DNA of 64,000 nt from Pseudomonas sp. J452 (GCF_024666525.1 NZ_CP088294.1:2852001-2916000); one strand, 5' to 3'; shown: positions 1-9,931, counted from the first letter of the stretch. Notes: generated by a model from the sequence alone, not told the origin. Made by a program: numbers and translations.

Positions 1-440
1 TGCTAATCCTCACGGCGCGTGACGCCACCGAGGACCGCATCGCCGGGTTGGATGCTGGCGCCGACGACTACCTGATCAAACCCTTCGACCTCGATGAGCT
101 CAAGGCCCGCTTGCGCGCCTTGCTGCGACGTAGTGCCGGGCGCGCGGAAGTGCGCATCGAGCATGCCGGGGTCTGTCTCGATCCGTCTTCGCAGCAGGTC
201 ACCTACCTGGGCAAGGCCGTGCCGATGACGCCCAAGGAATACCTGCTGCTGCATGAGCTGCTGTCGCAGCCGGGCAAGGTGCTGACCCGCGAACGCCTGG
301 CCCAGTCGCTCTACGGATGGGACGAGGAAGCCGAGAGCAATACCCTGGAAGTGCATATCCATCACCTGCGCAAGAAGCTGTTCAACAATCTGATCCGCAC
401 TGTGCGCGGGGTCGGCTACCTGGTGGAAGAGCAGCCATGA
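1..440 (+). CDS. OmpR/PhoB-family response regulator (5' partial)
   Basis: This is the C-terminal two thirds of a two-component response regulator; the start lies left of the window. The reading frame opens with LILTARD, followed by GADDYLIKPF, the end of a receiver domain with its conserved Thr/Ser and Lys-Pro positions. A winged-helix DNA-binding domain follows, with the family signatures LTPKEYLLL-like (MTPKEYLLLHELL), a recognition helix around NTLEVHIHHLRKKL and a C-terminal VRGVGYLV. The layout matches the QseB/PmrA subgroup. Its stop codon overlaps the start of the downstream sensor kinase (ATGA), so the two are a translationally coupled pair. The phospho-acceptor Asp is outside the window. 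The specific stimulus cannot be told from sequence. Confidence 0.93.
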   Translation, partial: LILTARDATEDRIAGLDAGADDYLIKPFDLDELKARLRALLRRSAGRAEVRIEHAGVCLDPSSQQVTYLGKAVPMTPKEYLLLHELLSQPGKVLTRERLAQSLYGWDEEAESNTLEVHIHHLRKKLFNNLIRTVRGVGYLVEEQP

Positions 441-1810
441 CCTCGATTCGCCGGCGCATCCTCGCCCTGGTGCTCAGCCTGCTGCTGCTGGGCACGGCGC
501 TGATCTCGCTGTTCAACTACCTCGACAGTTCCCACGAGGTGGAGGAGGTTTACGACGCCCAGCTGGCCAATACCGCGCGCCTGTTACAAGGGGTGATGCA
601 CATGCCCTTGCCCAGTGCCGAGCGCAGTGAGCTGTATGCCGCCTTCAACTCGGCGCTCGGTCAGGCCGGGCAGCACAAGGCGGGGCATCCCTACGAGAGC
701 AAGCTGGCCTTCCAGGTCTGGGGGGCGGCGGGTGAGGTGCTGGTGCGTACTGCCAGCGCCCCGCAGTTGAGCGAGCCGCCGCGCCAGGCCGGGTTTGCCG
801 ATATCGACCTGGGGCCGCACCAGTGGCGTGGCTTCCTGCTGATCGACGAGCAGCAGGGCGTGCGCATCTGGATCGGCGAGCGCGACGATGTGCGTCAGGA
901 ACTGGTGGCCAGCATCGTGCGCCACACCCTGCTACCCAATCTGATCGGCAGCCTGGTGCTGGCGGCGCTGATCTGGTGGGCGATTGGCTGGGGGCTACAG
1001 CCCCTGCGCAATATGGCCGCGGTGATTCGCGCGCGGCATGCCGACTCGCTGGAGCCGCTGCAGCTGCAACCCTTGTCCAGCGAGCTGGAGCCGATGCAGG
1101 CGGCGCTCAATCGCCTGCTGGCGCAGATCGACCAGGTGCTGGAGCGCGAGCGGCGCTTTATCGCCGATGCCGCTCACGAGATGCGCACGCCATTGGCCGT
1201 GCTGCGCGTGCATGTGCAGAACGCCATCCAGGCCAGCGATGAGGCGCAGCGCAACGAGTCGCTGGGCTTCCTGATCGGCGGTATCGACCGTGCCACCCGG
1301 GTGGTCAACCAGTTGCTGACCATGGCTCGGGTCGAACCGACGCTAGCCAAGGGCAACTGGCCGATCATCGACTTGCAGGCGCTGACCCGCGAAACCCTGG
1401 CCGAGTTGACGCCCTGGGTGCTCAAGCAGGGGCTGGAGCTGTCACTGGAAGTGGCCGAGGGCGACTATCACCTCGCGGCGGACGCAGGCTCCATCGGCAT
1501 TGCCCTGCAGAACCTGCTGACCAACGCGGCGAATTTCTCGCCAGCCCATGGCCAGTTGAAAGTGCTGCTCAGCGCTGATGCCCAGACGCTGCGCTTGAGC
1601 GTCGAAGACCAGGGCCCGGGTATTGCTGCGCAAGAGCTGGAGCGGGTCTTCGAGCGCTTCTACAGCCGTGACAACAGCCAGGGCGCCGGCCTCGGTCTGG
1701 CCATCGTCGAGATGATCGCCTCGCGGCTGGGCGGGCGTATCCACCTGAGCAATCTGCCCCAGGGTGGTCTGCAAGCCAGTCTGGAACTGCCCCGTCACCC
1801 GCCGGCCTAG
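437..1810 (+). CDS. Sensor histidine kinase, QseC/PmrB-like
   Basis: Membrane histidine kinase of 457 residues, partner of the upstream response regulator. The first transmembrane helix is at about residues 8-29, a periplasmic domain follows to about 165, and the second helix is at about 167-187. The H-box (FIADAAHEMRTPL) places the phospho-acceptor at His247. The N-box is near residues 358-368 (NLLTNAANFSP), the G1 box near 391-396 (DQGPGI) and the G2 box near 417-423 (GAGLGLAI). The start at the ATGA overlap is preferred over upstream in-frame starts because it gives a clean signal-anchor N-terminus. Size and arrangement fit QseC/PmrB-type kinases. The ligand is unknown; metal ions or cationic peptides are possibilities by family only. 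Confidence 0.92.
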   Translation: MTSIRRRILALVLSLLLLGTALISLFNYLDSSHEVEEVYDAQLANTARLLQGVMHMPLPSAERSELYAAFNSALGQAGQHKAGHPYESKLAFQVWGAAGEVLVRTASAPQLSEPPRQAGFADIDLGPHQWRGFLLIDEQQGVRIWIGERDDVRQELVASIVRHTLLPNLIGSLVLAALIWWAIGWGLQPLRNMAAVIRARHADSLEPLQLQPLSSELEPMQAALNRLLAQIDQVLERERRFIADAAHEMRTPLAVLRVHVQNAIQASDEAQRNESLGFLIGGIDRATRVVNQLLTMARVEPTLAKGNWPIIDLQALTRETLAELTPWVLKQGLELSLEVAEGDYHLAADAGSIGIALQNLLTNAANFSPAHGQLKVLLSADAQTLRLSVEDQGPGIAAQELERVFERFYSRDNSQGAGLGLAIVEMIASRLGGRIHLSNLPQGGLQASLELPRHPPA

Positions 1811-1865
1811 GCCAGGGTAGCGTTGCATGGCTTATCATGGCGCTTTCTCTTTCGGTGATTGCCCC

Positions 1866-2186
1866 ATGACCACGCCCAACCTGCTGACCCAACTGCAACA
1901 CGCCGACATGCTGCTGATTGATGGCCTGCATGCCTGGCAGTTCGAACTTGTCGACGAGGCCAGCGGCGAGCAAGTGCAGCTGCGTGTGGAGTGCATGGAT
2001 GGCCGCGAGCGCCGCGTGTGGAGCTTCAGCGCCGCTGCCATCGCTGCTGCCAGCCAGGGCGCGGCAGGTGACAGCTGGCAGCTCGCGGCTGGCGAGGCGA
2101 GCCACGAGCTGATTATTCTTAGTGGCGTCACTGCCAGCAATGACGATGACGACGAGGCGGCCAACGACGACGCAGTCGTCGACTGA
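1866..2186 (+). CDS. Small acidic hypothetical protein (possibly DUF5629)
   Basis: A 106-residue protein with no signal peptide or membrane segment. It begins MTTPNLLTQLQHADML and ends in a strongly acidic tail (SNDDDDEAANDDAVVD). An alternative start 13 codons upstream is possible, but the internal ATG gives an N-terminus like small conserved Pseudomonas proteins that I associate, without certainty, with DUF5629. It follows the sensor kinase on the same strand with a 55-base gap and converges on the next gene. Function is unknown. The repetitive GAT/GAC codons in the tail are a low-complexity feature. Confidence 0.7.
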   Translation: MTTPNLLTQLQHADMLLIDGLHAWQFELVDEASGEQVQLRVECMDGRERRVWSFSAAAIAAASQGAAGDSWQLAAGEASHELIILSGVTASNDDDDEAANDDAVVD

Positions 2187-2309
2187 CTCCGCAATGATCC
2201 AGTGCAAGCCTGTGTATGCGCCGGATGATCTATGGGGGCAGCCCGAGTTCCTCAAGAAAGAACTGGAGTGCCGCGGGCCGCCCAGTTCGCCGGTGTGTTT
2301 CGCCAGCCT

Positions 2310-2657
2310 TCAGTACGCGCCTGAATCGTTGCACAGCAGCTCGTCGTCTGCGGCCACGGCGTAGCAGAGCATGCGCTCGTCCTTGAATGGCAGCTGCAGC
2401 ACATAGCCCGGCTTGCCGTTGACCAGCGTGCCCTGCTTGTCTTCCGTCAGGGTGATTGCCACCTGGTTGCCGTTGTCCCAGTCCCAGGTGCTGAAGAAGT
2501 ACTGGTCGGTGGCCGCACAGGTGGTCACGGCGCACTTGTCCTGGCCTTTCAGCTCGCCGGCCTTGTAGTAGTAACAGGTGCCACTGCCTTCGCCACAGCC
2601 GGCTGTTGCATTGCCGGCCAGACCGAGGCTGAGCAGCAAGAGGAGATGTTTGCGCAT
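2310..2657 (-). CDS. Small secreted hypothetical protein
   Basis: A 115-residue protein with a clear Sec signal peptide (MRKHLLLLLSLGLAGNATA, cleavage after about residue 19). The mature part has six cysteines (GCGEG, TCYYY, KCAVTTC, MLCYAV, LLCNDS), which suggests disulfide bonds in the periplasm or outside the cell. I do not recognise the family. It is convergent with the upstream gene and separated from sstT by a terminator, so it is probably monocistronic. No catalytic motif is visible. Confidence 0.75.
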   Translation of the reverse strand: MRKHLLLLLSLGLAGNATAGCGEGSGTCYYYKAGELKGQDKCAVTTCAATDQYFFSTWDWDNGNQVAITLTEDKQGTLVNGKPGYVLQLPFKDERMLCYAVAADDELLCNDSGAY

Positions 2658-2748
2658 GGGGCGATATCCTTATCGATGAGGGGCGTGATTATCCGGTTTC
2701 CGCAGCAACAGGCCGGATGCAGGCCAGTGCTGCGCAGACTGTAAAAGA

Positions 2749-2770
2749 AAACCGCCCCGAAGGGCGGTTT
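2749..2770 (-). terminator. Rho-independent terminator of sstT
   Basis: A 9-bp perfect stem AAACCGCCC/GGGCGGTTT with a 4-base loop lies 26 bases past the sstT stop codon. On the minus strand it is followed by a T-rich run (TTTTCTTTTAC). Confidence 0.85.
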
Positions 2771-2795
2771 CTCTTGTTGCACTCGACGTTGGCTA

Positions 2796-4016
2796 TCAGC
2801 TCGCCGGGCGCTCTTCCTTGGCCAGGCAGGCCGCGGCGGTGAACAGCACGTCGGTGGAGGAGTTCAGTGCGGTTTCCGCGCTGTCCTGCAGGATACCGAT
2901 GATGAAACCGATGGCCACCACCTGCATGGCGGTCTCGCTGGGGATGCCGAACAGGCTGCAGGCCAGCGGAATCAGCAGCAGCGAACCACCGGCCACGCCC
3001 GAGGCGCCGCAGGCACAGACGGCAGCCACCACGCAGAGCAGGATGGCGGTCGGCATGTCGACGACGATGCCGAGCGTGTGCGCGGCGGCCAGGGTCAGCA
3101 CGCTGATGGTGATGGCGGCACCGGCCATATTGATGGTGGCGCCCAGCGGGATGGACACCGCATAGGTGTCTTCATGCAGGCCCAGGCGTGCGGCCAGCTG
3201 CAGGTTGACCGGCACGTTGGCCGCCGAGCTGCGGGTAAAGAAGGCGGTGATGCCGCTTTCACGCAGGCAGGTGAAGACCAGCGGATAGGGGTTGCGGCGG
3301 ATCTGGCTGAAGACGATCAGCGGGTTGACCACCAGCGCCACGAACAGCATGCAGCCGACCAGCACCGCCAGCAGGTGGACATAGCCGAGCAGGGCATTCA
3401 GGCCGGCATCGGCGAAGGTGGTGGCGACCAGGCCGAACACCCCGAGCGGGGCGAAGCGGATCACCACTTTGACGATCAGCGAAACGCCTTCGGCCAGGTC
3501 ACCGAATACGGCGCGGGTGGTTTCGCTGCCGTGGCGAATGGCAATGCCCAGGCCGATGGCCCAGGCCAGGATGCCGATGAAGTTGCCTTTGAGCAGGGCA
3601 TTGACCGGGTTGTCCACCGCGCTCATGGCCAGGGTCTTGAGCACTTCGGCGATGCCGCCGGGAGGTGTGCTGCCGCTGGCCACATCGCTGAGTATCAGAG
3701 TCGATGGCCACAGGCTGCTGGCGATCACCGCGACGATGGCGGCGGCCAGGGTGCCGATCAGGTACAGCAGCAGGATCGGGCGGATATGGGTCGGTTGGCC
3801 GGGCTTGTGGTTGGCAATCGCCGAGGCCACCAGGATGGACACCAGGATCGGCGCCACGGCTTTCAGGGCGGAGATGAACAGGCTGCCGAGGAAGCCGACT
3901 TCATCGGTGGCTTGCGGCCACAGCAGGGCCAGCAGGATGCCGGCAACCAGGCCGATGATGATCTGGCTGACCAGACTGGTGCGGGTCAGCAGTTGCAGGA
4001 TGGGACGATGGATCAT
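2796..4016 (-). CDS. sstT: Serine/threonine:sodium symporter SstT
   Basis: A 406-residue inner-membrane transporter of the dicarboxylate/amino acid:cation symporter (SLC1) family, predicted to import serine and threonine with sodium. Hydrophobic helices run through the protein. Family hallmarks are the serine-rich hairpin ([14 protein letters not shown], about residues 265-280), the sodium- and substrate-site stretch [11 protein letters not shown] and the late motif [12 protein letters not shown]. Length matches SstT (about 405-415). The gene stands alone, with its own terminator downstream and the liv operon terminator upstream. A weak stem-loop lies in its upstream region. Confidence 0.93.
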   Translation of the reverse strand: MIHRPILQLLTRTSLVSQIIIGLVAGILLALLWPQATDEVGFLGSLFISALKAVAPILVSILVASAIANHKPGQPTHIRPILLLYLIGTLAAAIVAVIASSLWPSTLILSDVASGSTPPGGIAEVLKTLAMSAVDNPVNALLKGNFIGILAWAIGLGIAIRHGSETTRAVFGDLAEGVSLIVKVVIRFAPLGVFGLVATTFADAGLNALLGYVHLLAVLVGCMLFVALVVNPLIVFSQIRRNPYPLVFTCLRESGITAFFTRSSAANVPVNLQLAARLGLHEDTYAVSIPLGATINMAGAAITISVLTLAAAHTLGIVVDMPTAILLCVVAAVCACGASGVAGGSLLLIPLACSLFGIPSETAMQVVAIGFIIGILQDSAETALNSSTDVLFTAAACLAKEERPAS

Positions 4017-4238
4017 GGTCGATGTTCCTGAGGTTCGGCATGCCGCGTCGGTGGACGCCGTGCATGCGGGGCGACAGTCCAGCCAGGCAGGGGTGGTGAC
4101 CCATGCTGGCTGGACGGTCGGATTCCGGGTGTCTGCCGGGTGGCGGCAGATGCAGAAAACAAGGCGGCGATTCTAAAGGCCTGCACGGTTTTGTGCGGGC
4201 CTTCCGTCAGGCCGCTGCGAGTGTGGCGGACAAATGAA

Positions 4239-4258
4239 AACGGCCCGTGAGGGCCGTT
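4239..4258 (-). terminator. Terminator of the braC-livHMGF operon
   Basis: An 8-bp perfect stem AACGGCCC/GGGCCGTT with a GTGA loop, 19 bases after the livF stop. On the minus strand it runs into TTTTCATTTG. Confidence 0.85.
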
Positions 4259-4277
4259 GCCATTCACCCTGCGAGCA

Positions 4278-4979
4278 TCAACCGCCGAGGTAGGCGTCGC
4301 GCACTTTCGGGTCGACCAGCAGGTCGGCGCCGCTGCCCTGCATGACGATGCGACCGTTCTCCAGTACATAAGCACGGTCGGCCAGCCTGAGCGCCTGGTT
4401 GGCGTTCTGCTCGACCAGGAACACGGTCACGCCATCCCGGCGCAGCTGTTCGACGATGTCGAAGATCTGCTGAATGATGATCGGCGCCAGGCCCAGCGAC
4501 GGCTCGTCGAGCAGCAGCAGCTTGGGCTTGCTCATCAGTGCACGGCCGATGGCAAGCATCTGCTGTTCGCCACCGGACATGGTGCCGGCGCGCTGGGCGA
4601 AGCGCTCCTGCAGGCGCGGGAATAGCTGCAGGACCTTGTCCATCTGCTCCTGGTTGTCGCCCTTGCTGCCGAAGAAACCGCCCATGGCCAGGTTTTCTTC
4701 CACGGTCAGGCGGGCGAACACGCGGCGGCCTTCCGGGACCACGGCGATGCTCTTGCGCATGATGTCGCAGGAGTCCTGGCCGACCAGTTCCTCGCCCATG
4801 AAGCGGATGCTGCCACTGGCCGCGCGCGGCGAACCGCACAGGGTCATCAGCAGGGTCGACTTGCCGGCACCGTTGGCGCCGATAAGAGTGACGATCTCGC
4901 CTTGCTGCACTTCGATGCTGACGTCGTGCAGGGCCTGGATCTTGCCGTAGAAGGTGGAGACGTTATGGAAACTGAGCAT
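4278..4979 (-). CDS. livF: Branched-chain amino acid ABC transporter ATPase LivF (BraG)
   Basis: A 233-residue ABC ATPase, the second nucleotide-binding subunit of the leucine/isoleucine/valine importer. Walker A is GANGAGKST (residues 34-42), the signature is MSGGEQQ (134-140) and Walker B is LLLLDEPS (154-161). The EGRRVFARLTVEENL stretch after the Q-loop is typical of LivF/BraG. It is the last gene of the operon, two bases after livG, and is followed by a terminator. It works in the cytoplasm on the inner face of the LivH/LivM channel. Confidence 0.95.
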   Translation of the reverse strand: MLSFHNVSTFYGKIQALHDVSIEVQQGEIVTLIGANGAGKSTLLMTLCGSPRAASGSIRFMGEELVGQDSCDIMRKSIAVVPEGRRVFARLTVEENLAMGGFFGSKGDNQEQMDKVLQLFPRLQERFAQRAGTMSGGEQQMLAIGRALMSKPKLLLLDEPSLGLAPIIIQQIFDIVEQLRRDGVTVFLVEQNANQALRLADRAYVLENGRIVMQGSGADLLVDPKVRDAYLGG

Positions 4980-4981
4980 GC

Positions 4982-5749
4982 TTACGCTTCCCCCAGATAG
5001 GCTTTGATCACGTCCGGGTTGTTGCGGATTTGCTCCGGCGTGCCGTTGGCCAGGGGGGTGCCCTGGTTGATCACGTAGATGTGGTCGGAAATGCTCATGA
5101 CCAGCTTCATGTCGTGCTCGATCAGCAGCACGGTGACATCGTGGTCATTGCGCAACATGCCGATCAACGCCTTGAGGTCTTCGGTCTCGCGCGGGTTGAG
5201 ACCGGCCGCCGGCTCGTCGAGCATGAGGATGCGCGGGCGCGTCATCATGCAGCGGGCGATTTCCAGGCGACGCTGCTGGCCGTAGGCCAGGGTGCCGGCC
5301 GGACGGTTGGCGACGTCGGTCAGGTTGACCTGTTCCAGCCAGTGCGCGGCGTACTCCATCGCGGCTTTTTCGCTGCGGCGGAAGGCCGGGGTCTTGAGCA
5401 GGCCGGCGAGGAAGTTGGTGTTGAGGTGGCGGTGCTGGGCGACCAGCAGGTTCTCCACCGCGGTCATTTCCTTGAACAGGCGAACGTTCTGGAAAGTCCG
5501 CACCACGCCTTTGCGGGCGATCTTGTGGCCGGGCAGGTGCTGCACCGGCTCGTCGTCGAGCAGGATCACCCCGCCGGTGGGCTGATAGAAACCGGTCAGG
5601 CAGTTGAACACGGTGGTCTTGCCGGCACCATTGGGGCCGATCATCGACACCACTTGCTTGGGCTGAACGGAGAGGGCGACATTGTTGACGGCCAGCAGGC
5701 CGCCGAAGCGCATGGTCAGTCCGCTGACTTCAAGTATTGGCCGGCTCAT
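4982..5749 (-). CDS. livG: Branched-chain amino acid ABC transporter ATPase LivG (BraF)
   Basis: A 255-residue ABC ATPase pairing with LivF. Walker A is GPNGAGKTT (38-46); the signature region reads TLAYGQQRRLEIARC and Walker B ILMLDEPAAGLNP, both in the LivG/BraF style. It ends NPDVIKAYLGEA. The start codon overlaps the stop of a 38-codon reading frame that copies its own first about 31 codons (see the separate entry), so translation of livG is coupled to that mini-ORF rather than directly to livM. Confidence 0.95.
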   Translation of the reverse strand: MSRPILEVSGLTMRFGGLLAVNNVALSVQPKQVVSMIGPNGAGKTTVFNCLTGFYQPTGGVILLDDEPVQHLPGHKIARKGVVRTFQNVRLFKEMTAVENLLVAQHRHLNTNFLAGLLKTPAFRRSEKAAMEYAAHWLEQVNLTDVANRPAGTLAYGQQRRLEIARCMMTRPRILMLDEPAAGLNPRETEDLKALIGMLRNDHDVTVLLIEHDMKLVMSISDHIYVINQGTPLANGTPEQIRNNPDVIKAYLGEA

Positions 5750-5862
5750 GCTTTCAACTCCACGGGTTGGGGCTGCACGCTGAGGGCCACGCCGTTGACG
5801 GGCTGCAAGAGGCCGCCGAAGCGCATGGTCAGCCCGCTGACTTCAAGAATCGGGCGGCTCAT
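5746..5862 (-). CDS. 38-codon duplicate of the livG start, inserted between livM and livG
   Basis: A reading frame starting at the livM stop (ATGA overlap) and ending at the livG start (another ATGA overlap). Its first 19 residues are identical to LivG ([19 protein letters not shown]). It then reads [12 protein letters not shown] where LivG has AVNNVALSVQP, and ends PVELKA, mimicking the LivM C-terminus LELKP. The layout is therefore a tandem duplication of the livM-livG junction. The first 19 codons carry six third- or first-position differences from livG, all synonymous. It could be a translated leader peptide, a coupling device or an inert duplication; no Walker A is present, so it is not an ATPase. 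Confidence 0.5.
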   Translation of the reverse strand: MSRPILEVSGLTMRFGGLLQPVNGVALSVQPQPVELKA

Positions 5863-7114
5863 GGTTTCAACTCCAGGTGCGGGCGTTGCATGGGCAGCAG
5901 GCCCTGCGGACGCCAGATCATCATCAGGACCATCAGGGCACCGAACATCAGCATGCGGTACTCGCTGAACTCGCGCATCAGCTCGGGCAGCAGGATCATC
6001 ACCACCGCAGCGAGGATGATGCCGAGCTGCGAACCCATGCCGCCGAGCACGACGATGGCGAGGATGATCGCCGACTCGATGAAGGTGAACGACTCCGGCG
6101 TGACCAAACCCTGGCGCGCGGCGAAGAAGCTGCCGGCGAAACCGGCGAAGGCGGCACCGAGGGTGAAGGCCGAAAGTTTGATGATGGTCGGGTTCATGCC
6201 CAGGGCGCGGCAGGCGATCTCATCTTCGCGCAGGGCTTCCCAGGCGCGGCCGATCGGCATGCGCAGCAGGCGGTTGATCACGAACAGGGTCAGCAGCACC
6301 AGTAGCAGGGCGATCAGGTAGAGGAAGATCACCTTGTTGATGCCGTTGTAGGCGATGCCGAAATACTCGTGGAAGGTCTGCATGCCTTCGGCCGCGCGGC
6401 GCTCGAACGACAGGCCGAACAGGGTCGGCTTGTCGATGTTGCTGATGCCGTTGGGGCCGCCGGTCAGCTCGGTCATGTTGCGCAGCAGGATGCGGATGAT
6501 CTCGCCGAAACCGAGGGTGACGATGGCCAGGTAGTCGCCGCGCAAACGCAGCACCGGGAAGCCGAGGATGAAGCCGAAGAACGCCGCCATCAGGCCGGCG
6601 ATCGGCAGGCAGATCCAGAAGCCAAAACCGTAGTAATGCGATAGCAGCGCGTAGCTGTAGGCGCCGACGGCGTAGAAACCGACGTAACCCAGGTCGAGCA
6701 GGCCGGCCAGGCCGACCACGATGTTCAGGCCGAGGCCGAGCATCACGTAGATCAGGATCAGCGTGGCGATGTCCACCGCGCCGCGGCTGCCGAAGAACGG
6801 CCAGGCCAGGCCGACGACGATCAGGCCGAGGATGATCCAGCGCTGGGTCGAGGGCAGGGTCAGGAAGTTGCTCGCACTGGCCGGTACGCTCGGCAGGCTG
6901 GGCACCTGGGCCCAGGCGCTGGACAGGCGATCACGGAACAGCTGCCAGGCAAACATGGCGATGGCGCAACCGGCGATGGTCCAGAGGATGGCCGGGCTGG
7001 CGCCATGCACTTCCAGCTGGATGCCGACCGTGGTCAGCTTCAGACCGAGCACCGGGTAGGCCACGGCCAGCACCAGCAGGGCGCTGAAGAAGGCGGTCTT
7101 GAGGTTCTTGGTCA

Positions 7115-7118
<4 letters not shown>
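5859..7118 (-). CDS. livM: Branched-chain amino acid ABC transporter permease LivM (BraE)
   Basis: A 419-residue inner-membrane permease, longer than LivH because of an extra N-terminal membrane region (about residues 1-95) typical of proteobacterial LivM. The conserved block [23 protein letters not shown] lies near residues 130-155, and the cytoplasmic coupling motif [19 protein letters not shown] near 290-310. The first of two adjacent ATG codons is taken as the start; it overlaps the livH stop. Its stop overlaps the start of the duplicate livG mini-ORF. Confidence 0.94.
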
Positions 7119-8038
<920 letters not shown>

Positions 8039-8112
8039 TGCCTAGCTCCTGGGTCGCTACGCAAGGCGGCGCTTGTGGCGCAGCGTAAGACCGGGATTCT
8101 TCGAATAAACAA

Positions 8113-8136
8113 AGCCCACTGCGTTTGCAGTGGGCT
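8113..8136 (-). terminator. Attenuating terminator between braC and livH
   Basis: A 10-bp perfect stem AGCCCACTGC/GCAGTGGGCT with a 4-base loop, about 26 bases after the braC stop. It is followed on the minus strand by TTGTTTATTCG. The short, imperfect T tract suggests partial readthrough, which would give more binding protein than permease. Confidence 0.75.
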
Positions 8137-8162
8137 CTGGGTTCAGGCGGGAAGCCTTCTCT

Positions 8163-9290
8163 TTATTTAAGAGGGGCTTCGGTTTTGGTGCCGTCCTGGT
8201 GCCACTCGTAAACCACGAAGCTGAAGTCCTTCAGATCGCCTTTCTCGTCAAAGCCGAGGGTTCCGGTGGGGGTTTCGAAGCTGTTGGCGCGCAGTGCGGC
8301 AGCAACCTTGGCGGTGTCGGTGTCGCCAGCCTTCTTGATGCCTTCGGCAATTACTTGCACGGCGGCGTAGGCCGGGAAGACGAACGGGCCGCTCGGGTCC
8401 TGGTTCTTGGCCTTGAAGCCTTCTACCAACGCCTGGTTCTTCGGATCCTGGTCGAACGACTTCGGCAGGGTCACCAGCATGCCTTCGGAAGCCGGGCCAG
8501 CGATGGCGGAGATTTCCTTGTTACCCACGCCTTCCGGACCCATGAACTTGACGTTCAGGCCTTTCTCTTTGGTCTGACGCAGCAGCAGACCCAGTTCCGG
8601 GTGGTAGCCGCCGTAGTAGACGAAGTCGACACCGGCTTGCTTGAGCTTGGCGATCAGCGCGGAGAAGTCCTTGTCGCCGGCGTTGATGCCTTCGAACAGG
8701 GCGACTTTGGTGCCTTTGCCTTCCAGGGTCTGCTTGACCGCGGTGGCGATGCCTTCACCGTACTGCTGCTTGTCGTGGATTACGGCAACGGTTTTCGGCT
8801 TGACGTGGTCGGCAATGAAGTTGCCGGCAGTCGGGCCTTGCAGGCTGTCCAGGCCGATGGTGCGGAACACCAACTGGTAGCCGCGAGCGGTGATGTCCGG
8901 GCTGGTGGAGGCCGCGGTAATCATCAGAATGCCTTCGTCTTCGTAAATGTCGGACGCCGGCTGAGTGGAGCTGGAGCAGAGGTGGCCAACCACGAATTTG
9001 ACTTCGTCGTTGACGATCTTGTTGGCTACGGCAACGGCTTGTTTCGGGTCGCAGGCATCGTCGTACTTGACGCCTTCGAGCATCGCGCCGTTCACCCCGC
9101 CGGCCTTGTTGATCTGCTCGATGGCCATTTCGGCACCGATGAACTGCATCTCGCCGTACTGGGCAACAGCACCGGTAACCGGGCCTGCCAGAGCGATTTT
9201 GATGGTGTCAGCGGCCATCGAATAGCTGGTCATGCCAGCCAGAGCCATGGCGGCGAACAGCTTGGATACTTGCTTGCTAGCCTTATTCAT
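8163..9290 (-). CDS. braC: Branched-chain amino acid binding protein BraC
   Basis: A 375-residue periplasmic solute-binding protein. The signal peptide covers about residues 1-26 (ending SYSMAA). The mature start DTIKIALAGPVTGAVAQYG and the later GHLCSSSTQPASDIYEDEGILMITAAS are hallmark LivJ/LivK/BraC sequences; the single nearby cysteine pair (DACDP, GHLCSS) matches the conserved disulfide. It captures Leu, Ile, Val and possibly Ala/Thr and delivers them to LivHM. A strong ribosome-binding site (GTGGAG) precedes the ATG. It is the first gene of the operon. Confidence 0.95.
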   Translation of the reverse strand: MNKASKQVSKLFAAMALAGMTSYSMAADTIKIALAGPVTGAVAQYGEMQFIGAEMAIEQINKAGGVNGAMLEGVKYDDACDPKQAVAVANKIVNDEVKFVVGHLCSSSTQPASDIYEDEGILMITAASTSPDITARGYQLVFRTIGLDSLQGPTAGNFIADHVKPKTVAVIHDKQQYGEGIATAVKQTLEGKGTKVALFEGINAGDKDFSALIAKLKQAGVDFVYYGGYHPELGLLLRQTKEKGLNVKFMGPEGVGNKEISAIAGPASEGMLVTLPKSFDQDPKNQALVEGFKAKNQDPSGPFVFPAYAAVQVIAEGIKKAGDTDTAKVAAALRANSFETPTGTLGFDEKGDLKDFSFVVYEWHQDGTKTEAPLK

Positions 9291-9613
9291 AGTGCTCCAC
9301 TCTTTATTGGTGTTTTTCGTTGTTGTAATCCATGCGGCCAGAGCTGCAGGACCGGTTCAGTTTCCCCGGCCACACCCCCGGCAACTGTACCGGGACAGTG
9401 TAGAACTCCGTTTCCTGCCTTGAAAAGCGGGCAGTCCGGAGCGAAGAGGGGGTGTGTCGCTAAATTGAAACAAACGTACAGAATAACGGCGCAACTTTTG
9501 CTGACTGGCCAGTCGTTGGCGAAGGGCGGATCGCGCAACTGACTTGCCTGTCGGGCGTCCGACGCTATCATGCGCGCCGCACCCTCAACCAGCTGCTTGT
9601 AAACAGGCCAGTC
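9291..9613 (-). promoter_or_regulatory. Divergent intergenic region upstream of braC and the DUF2288 gene
   Basis: A 323-base gap with no convincing coding sequence. It must hold the promoter of the bra operon on the minus strand and that of the DUF2288 gene on the plus strand. The only clear structure is a 12-bp perfect palindrome GACTGGCCAGTC at 9503-9514 and a further GGCCAGTC copy just before the DUF2288 start. I could not assign -35/-10 boxes with confidence. Confidence 0.5.
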
Positions 9614-9931
9614 ATGACAGAACAACCTAGCACCCTCTATGCCAAGCTGCTTGGCGAAACCGCCCCGATCACCTGGCAGGAGCTGCAACCTTTCTTTGCC
9701 CGCGGTGCCTTGCTCTGGGTCGCTGGCGCGCTGGATCTGGTGGAGGTGGCGCTGGCCGTTGCCGAAGACGATCAGGCCAAGGTAGCGGGCTGGTTGCAGG
9801 CAGGGCTGGTGGCCAAGGTCGAGGAGGCGCGTGCCGAAGACCTGTTGGCCCGTGATCCCCAGCTCTGGGCCGTGGTGGTGGCGCCCTGGGTGCTGATTCA
9901 GGAACGTGCAGAAGCGCCCACGGTGCACTGA
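9614..9931 (+). CDS. DUF2288 family protein
   Basis: A 105-residue cytosolic protein beginning MTEQPSTLYAKLLGETAPI, with the family-typical WQELQPFFARGALLWV and a C-terminal WAVVVAPWVLIQE. No enzymatic motif is visible and the function is unknown. The same gene neighbours braC divergently in P. aeruginosa as I recall it, so this location is conserved. Length agrees with the family (about 95-110). Confidence 0.85.
   Translation: MTEQPSTLYAKLLGETAPITWQELQPFFARGALLWVAGALDLVEVALAVAEDDQAKVAGWLQAGLVAKVEEARAEDLLARDPQLWAVVVAPWVLIQERAEAPTVH

Noticed and set aside
3078..4031. Long open frame opposite sstT, rich in Gln, Gly and His
   Set aside because: Antisense shadow of a well-recognised transporter gene; composition is typical of GC-rich complementary strands.
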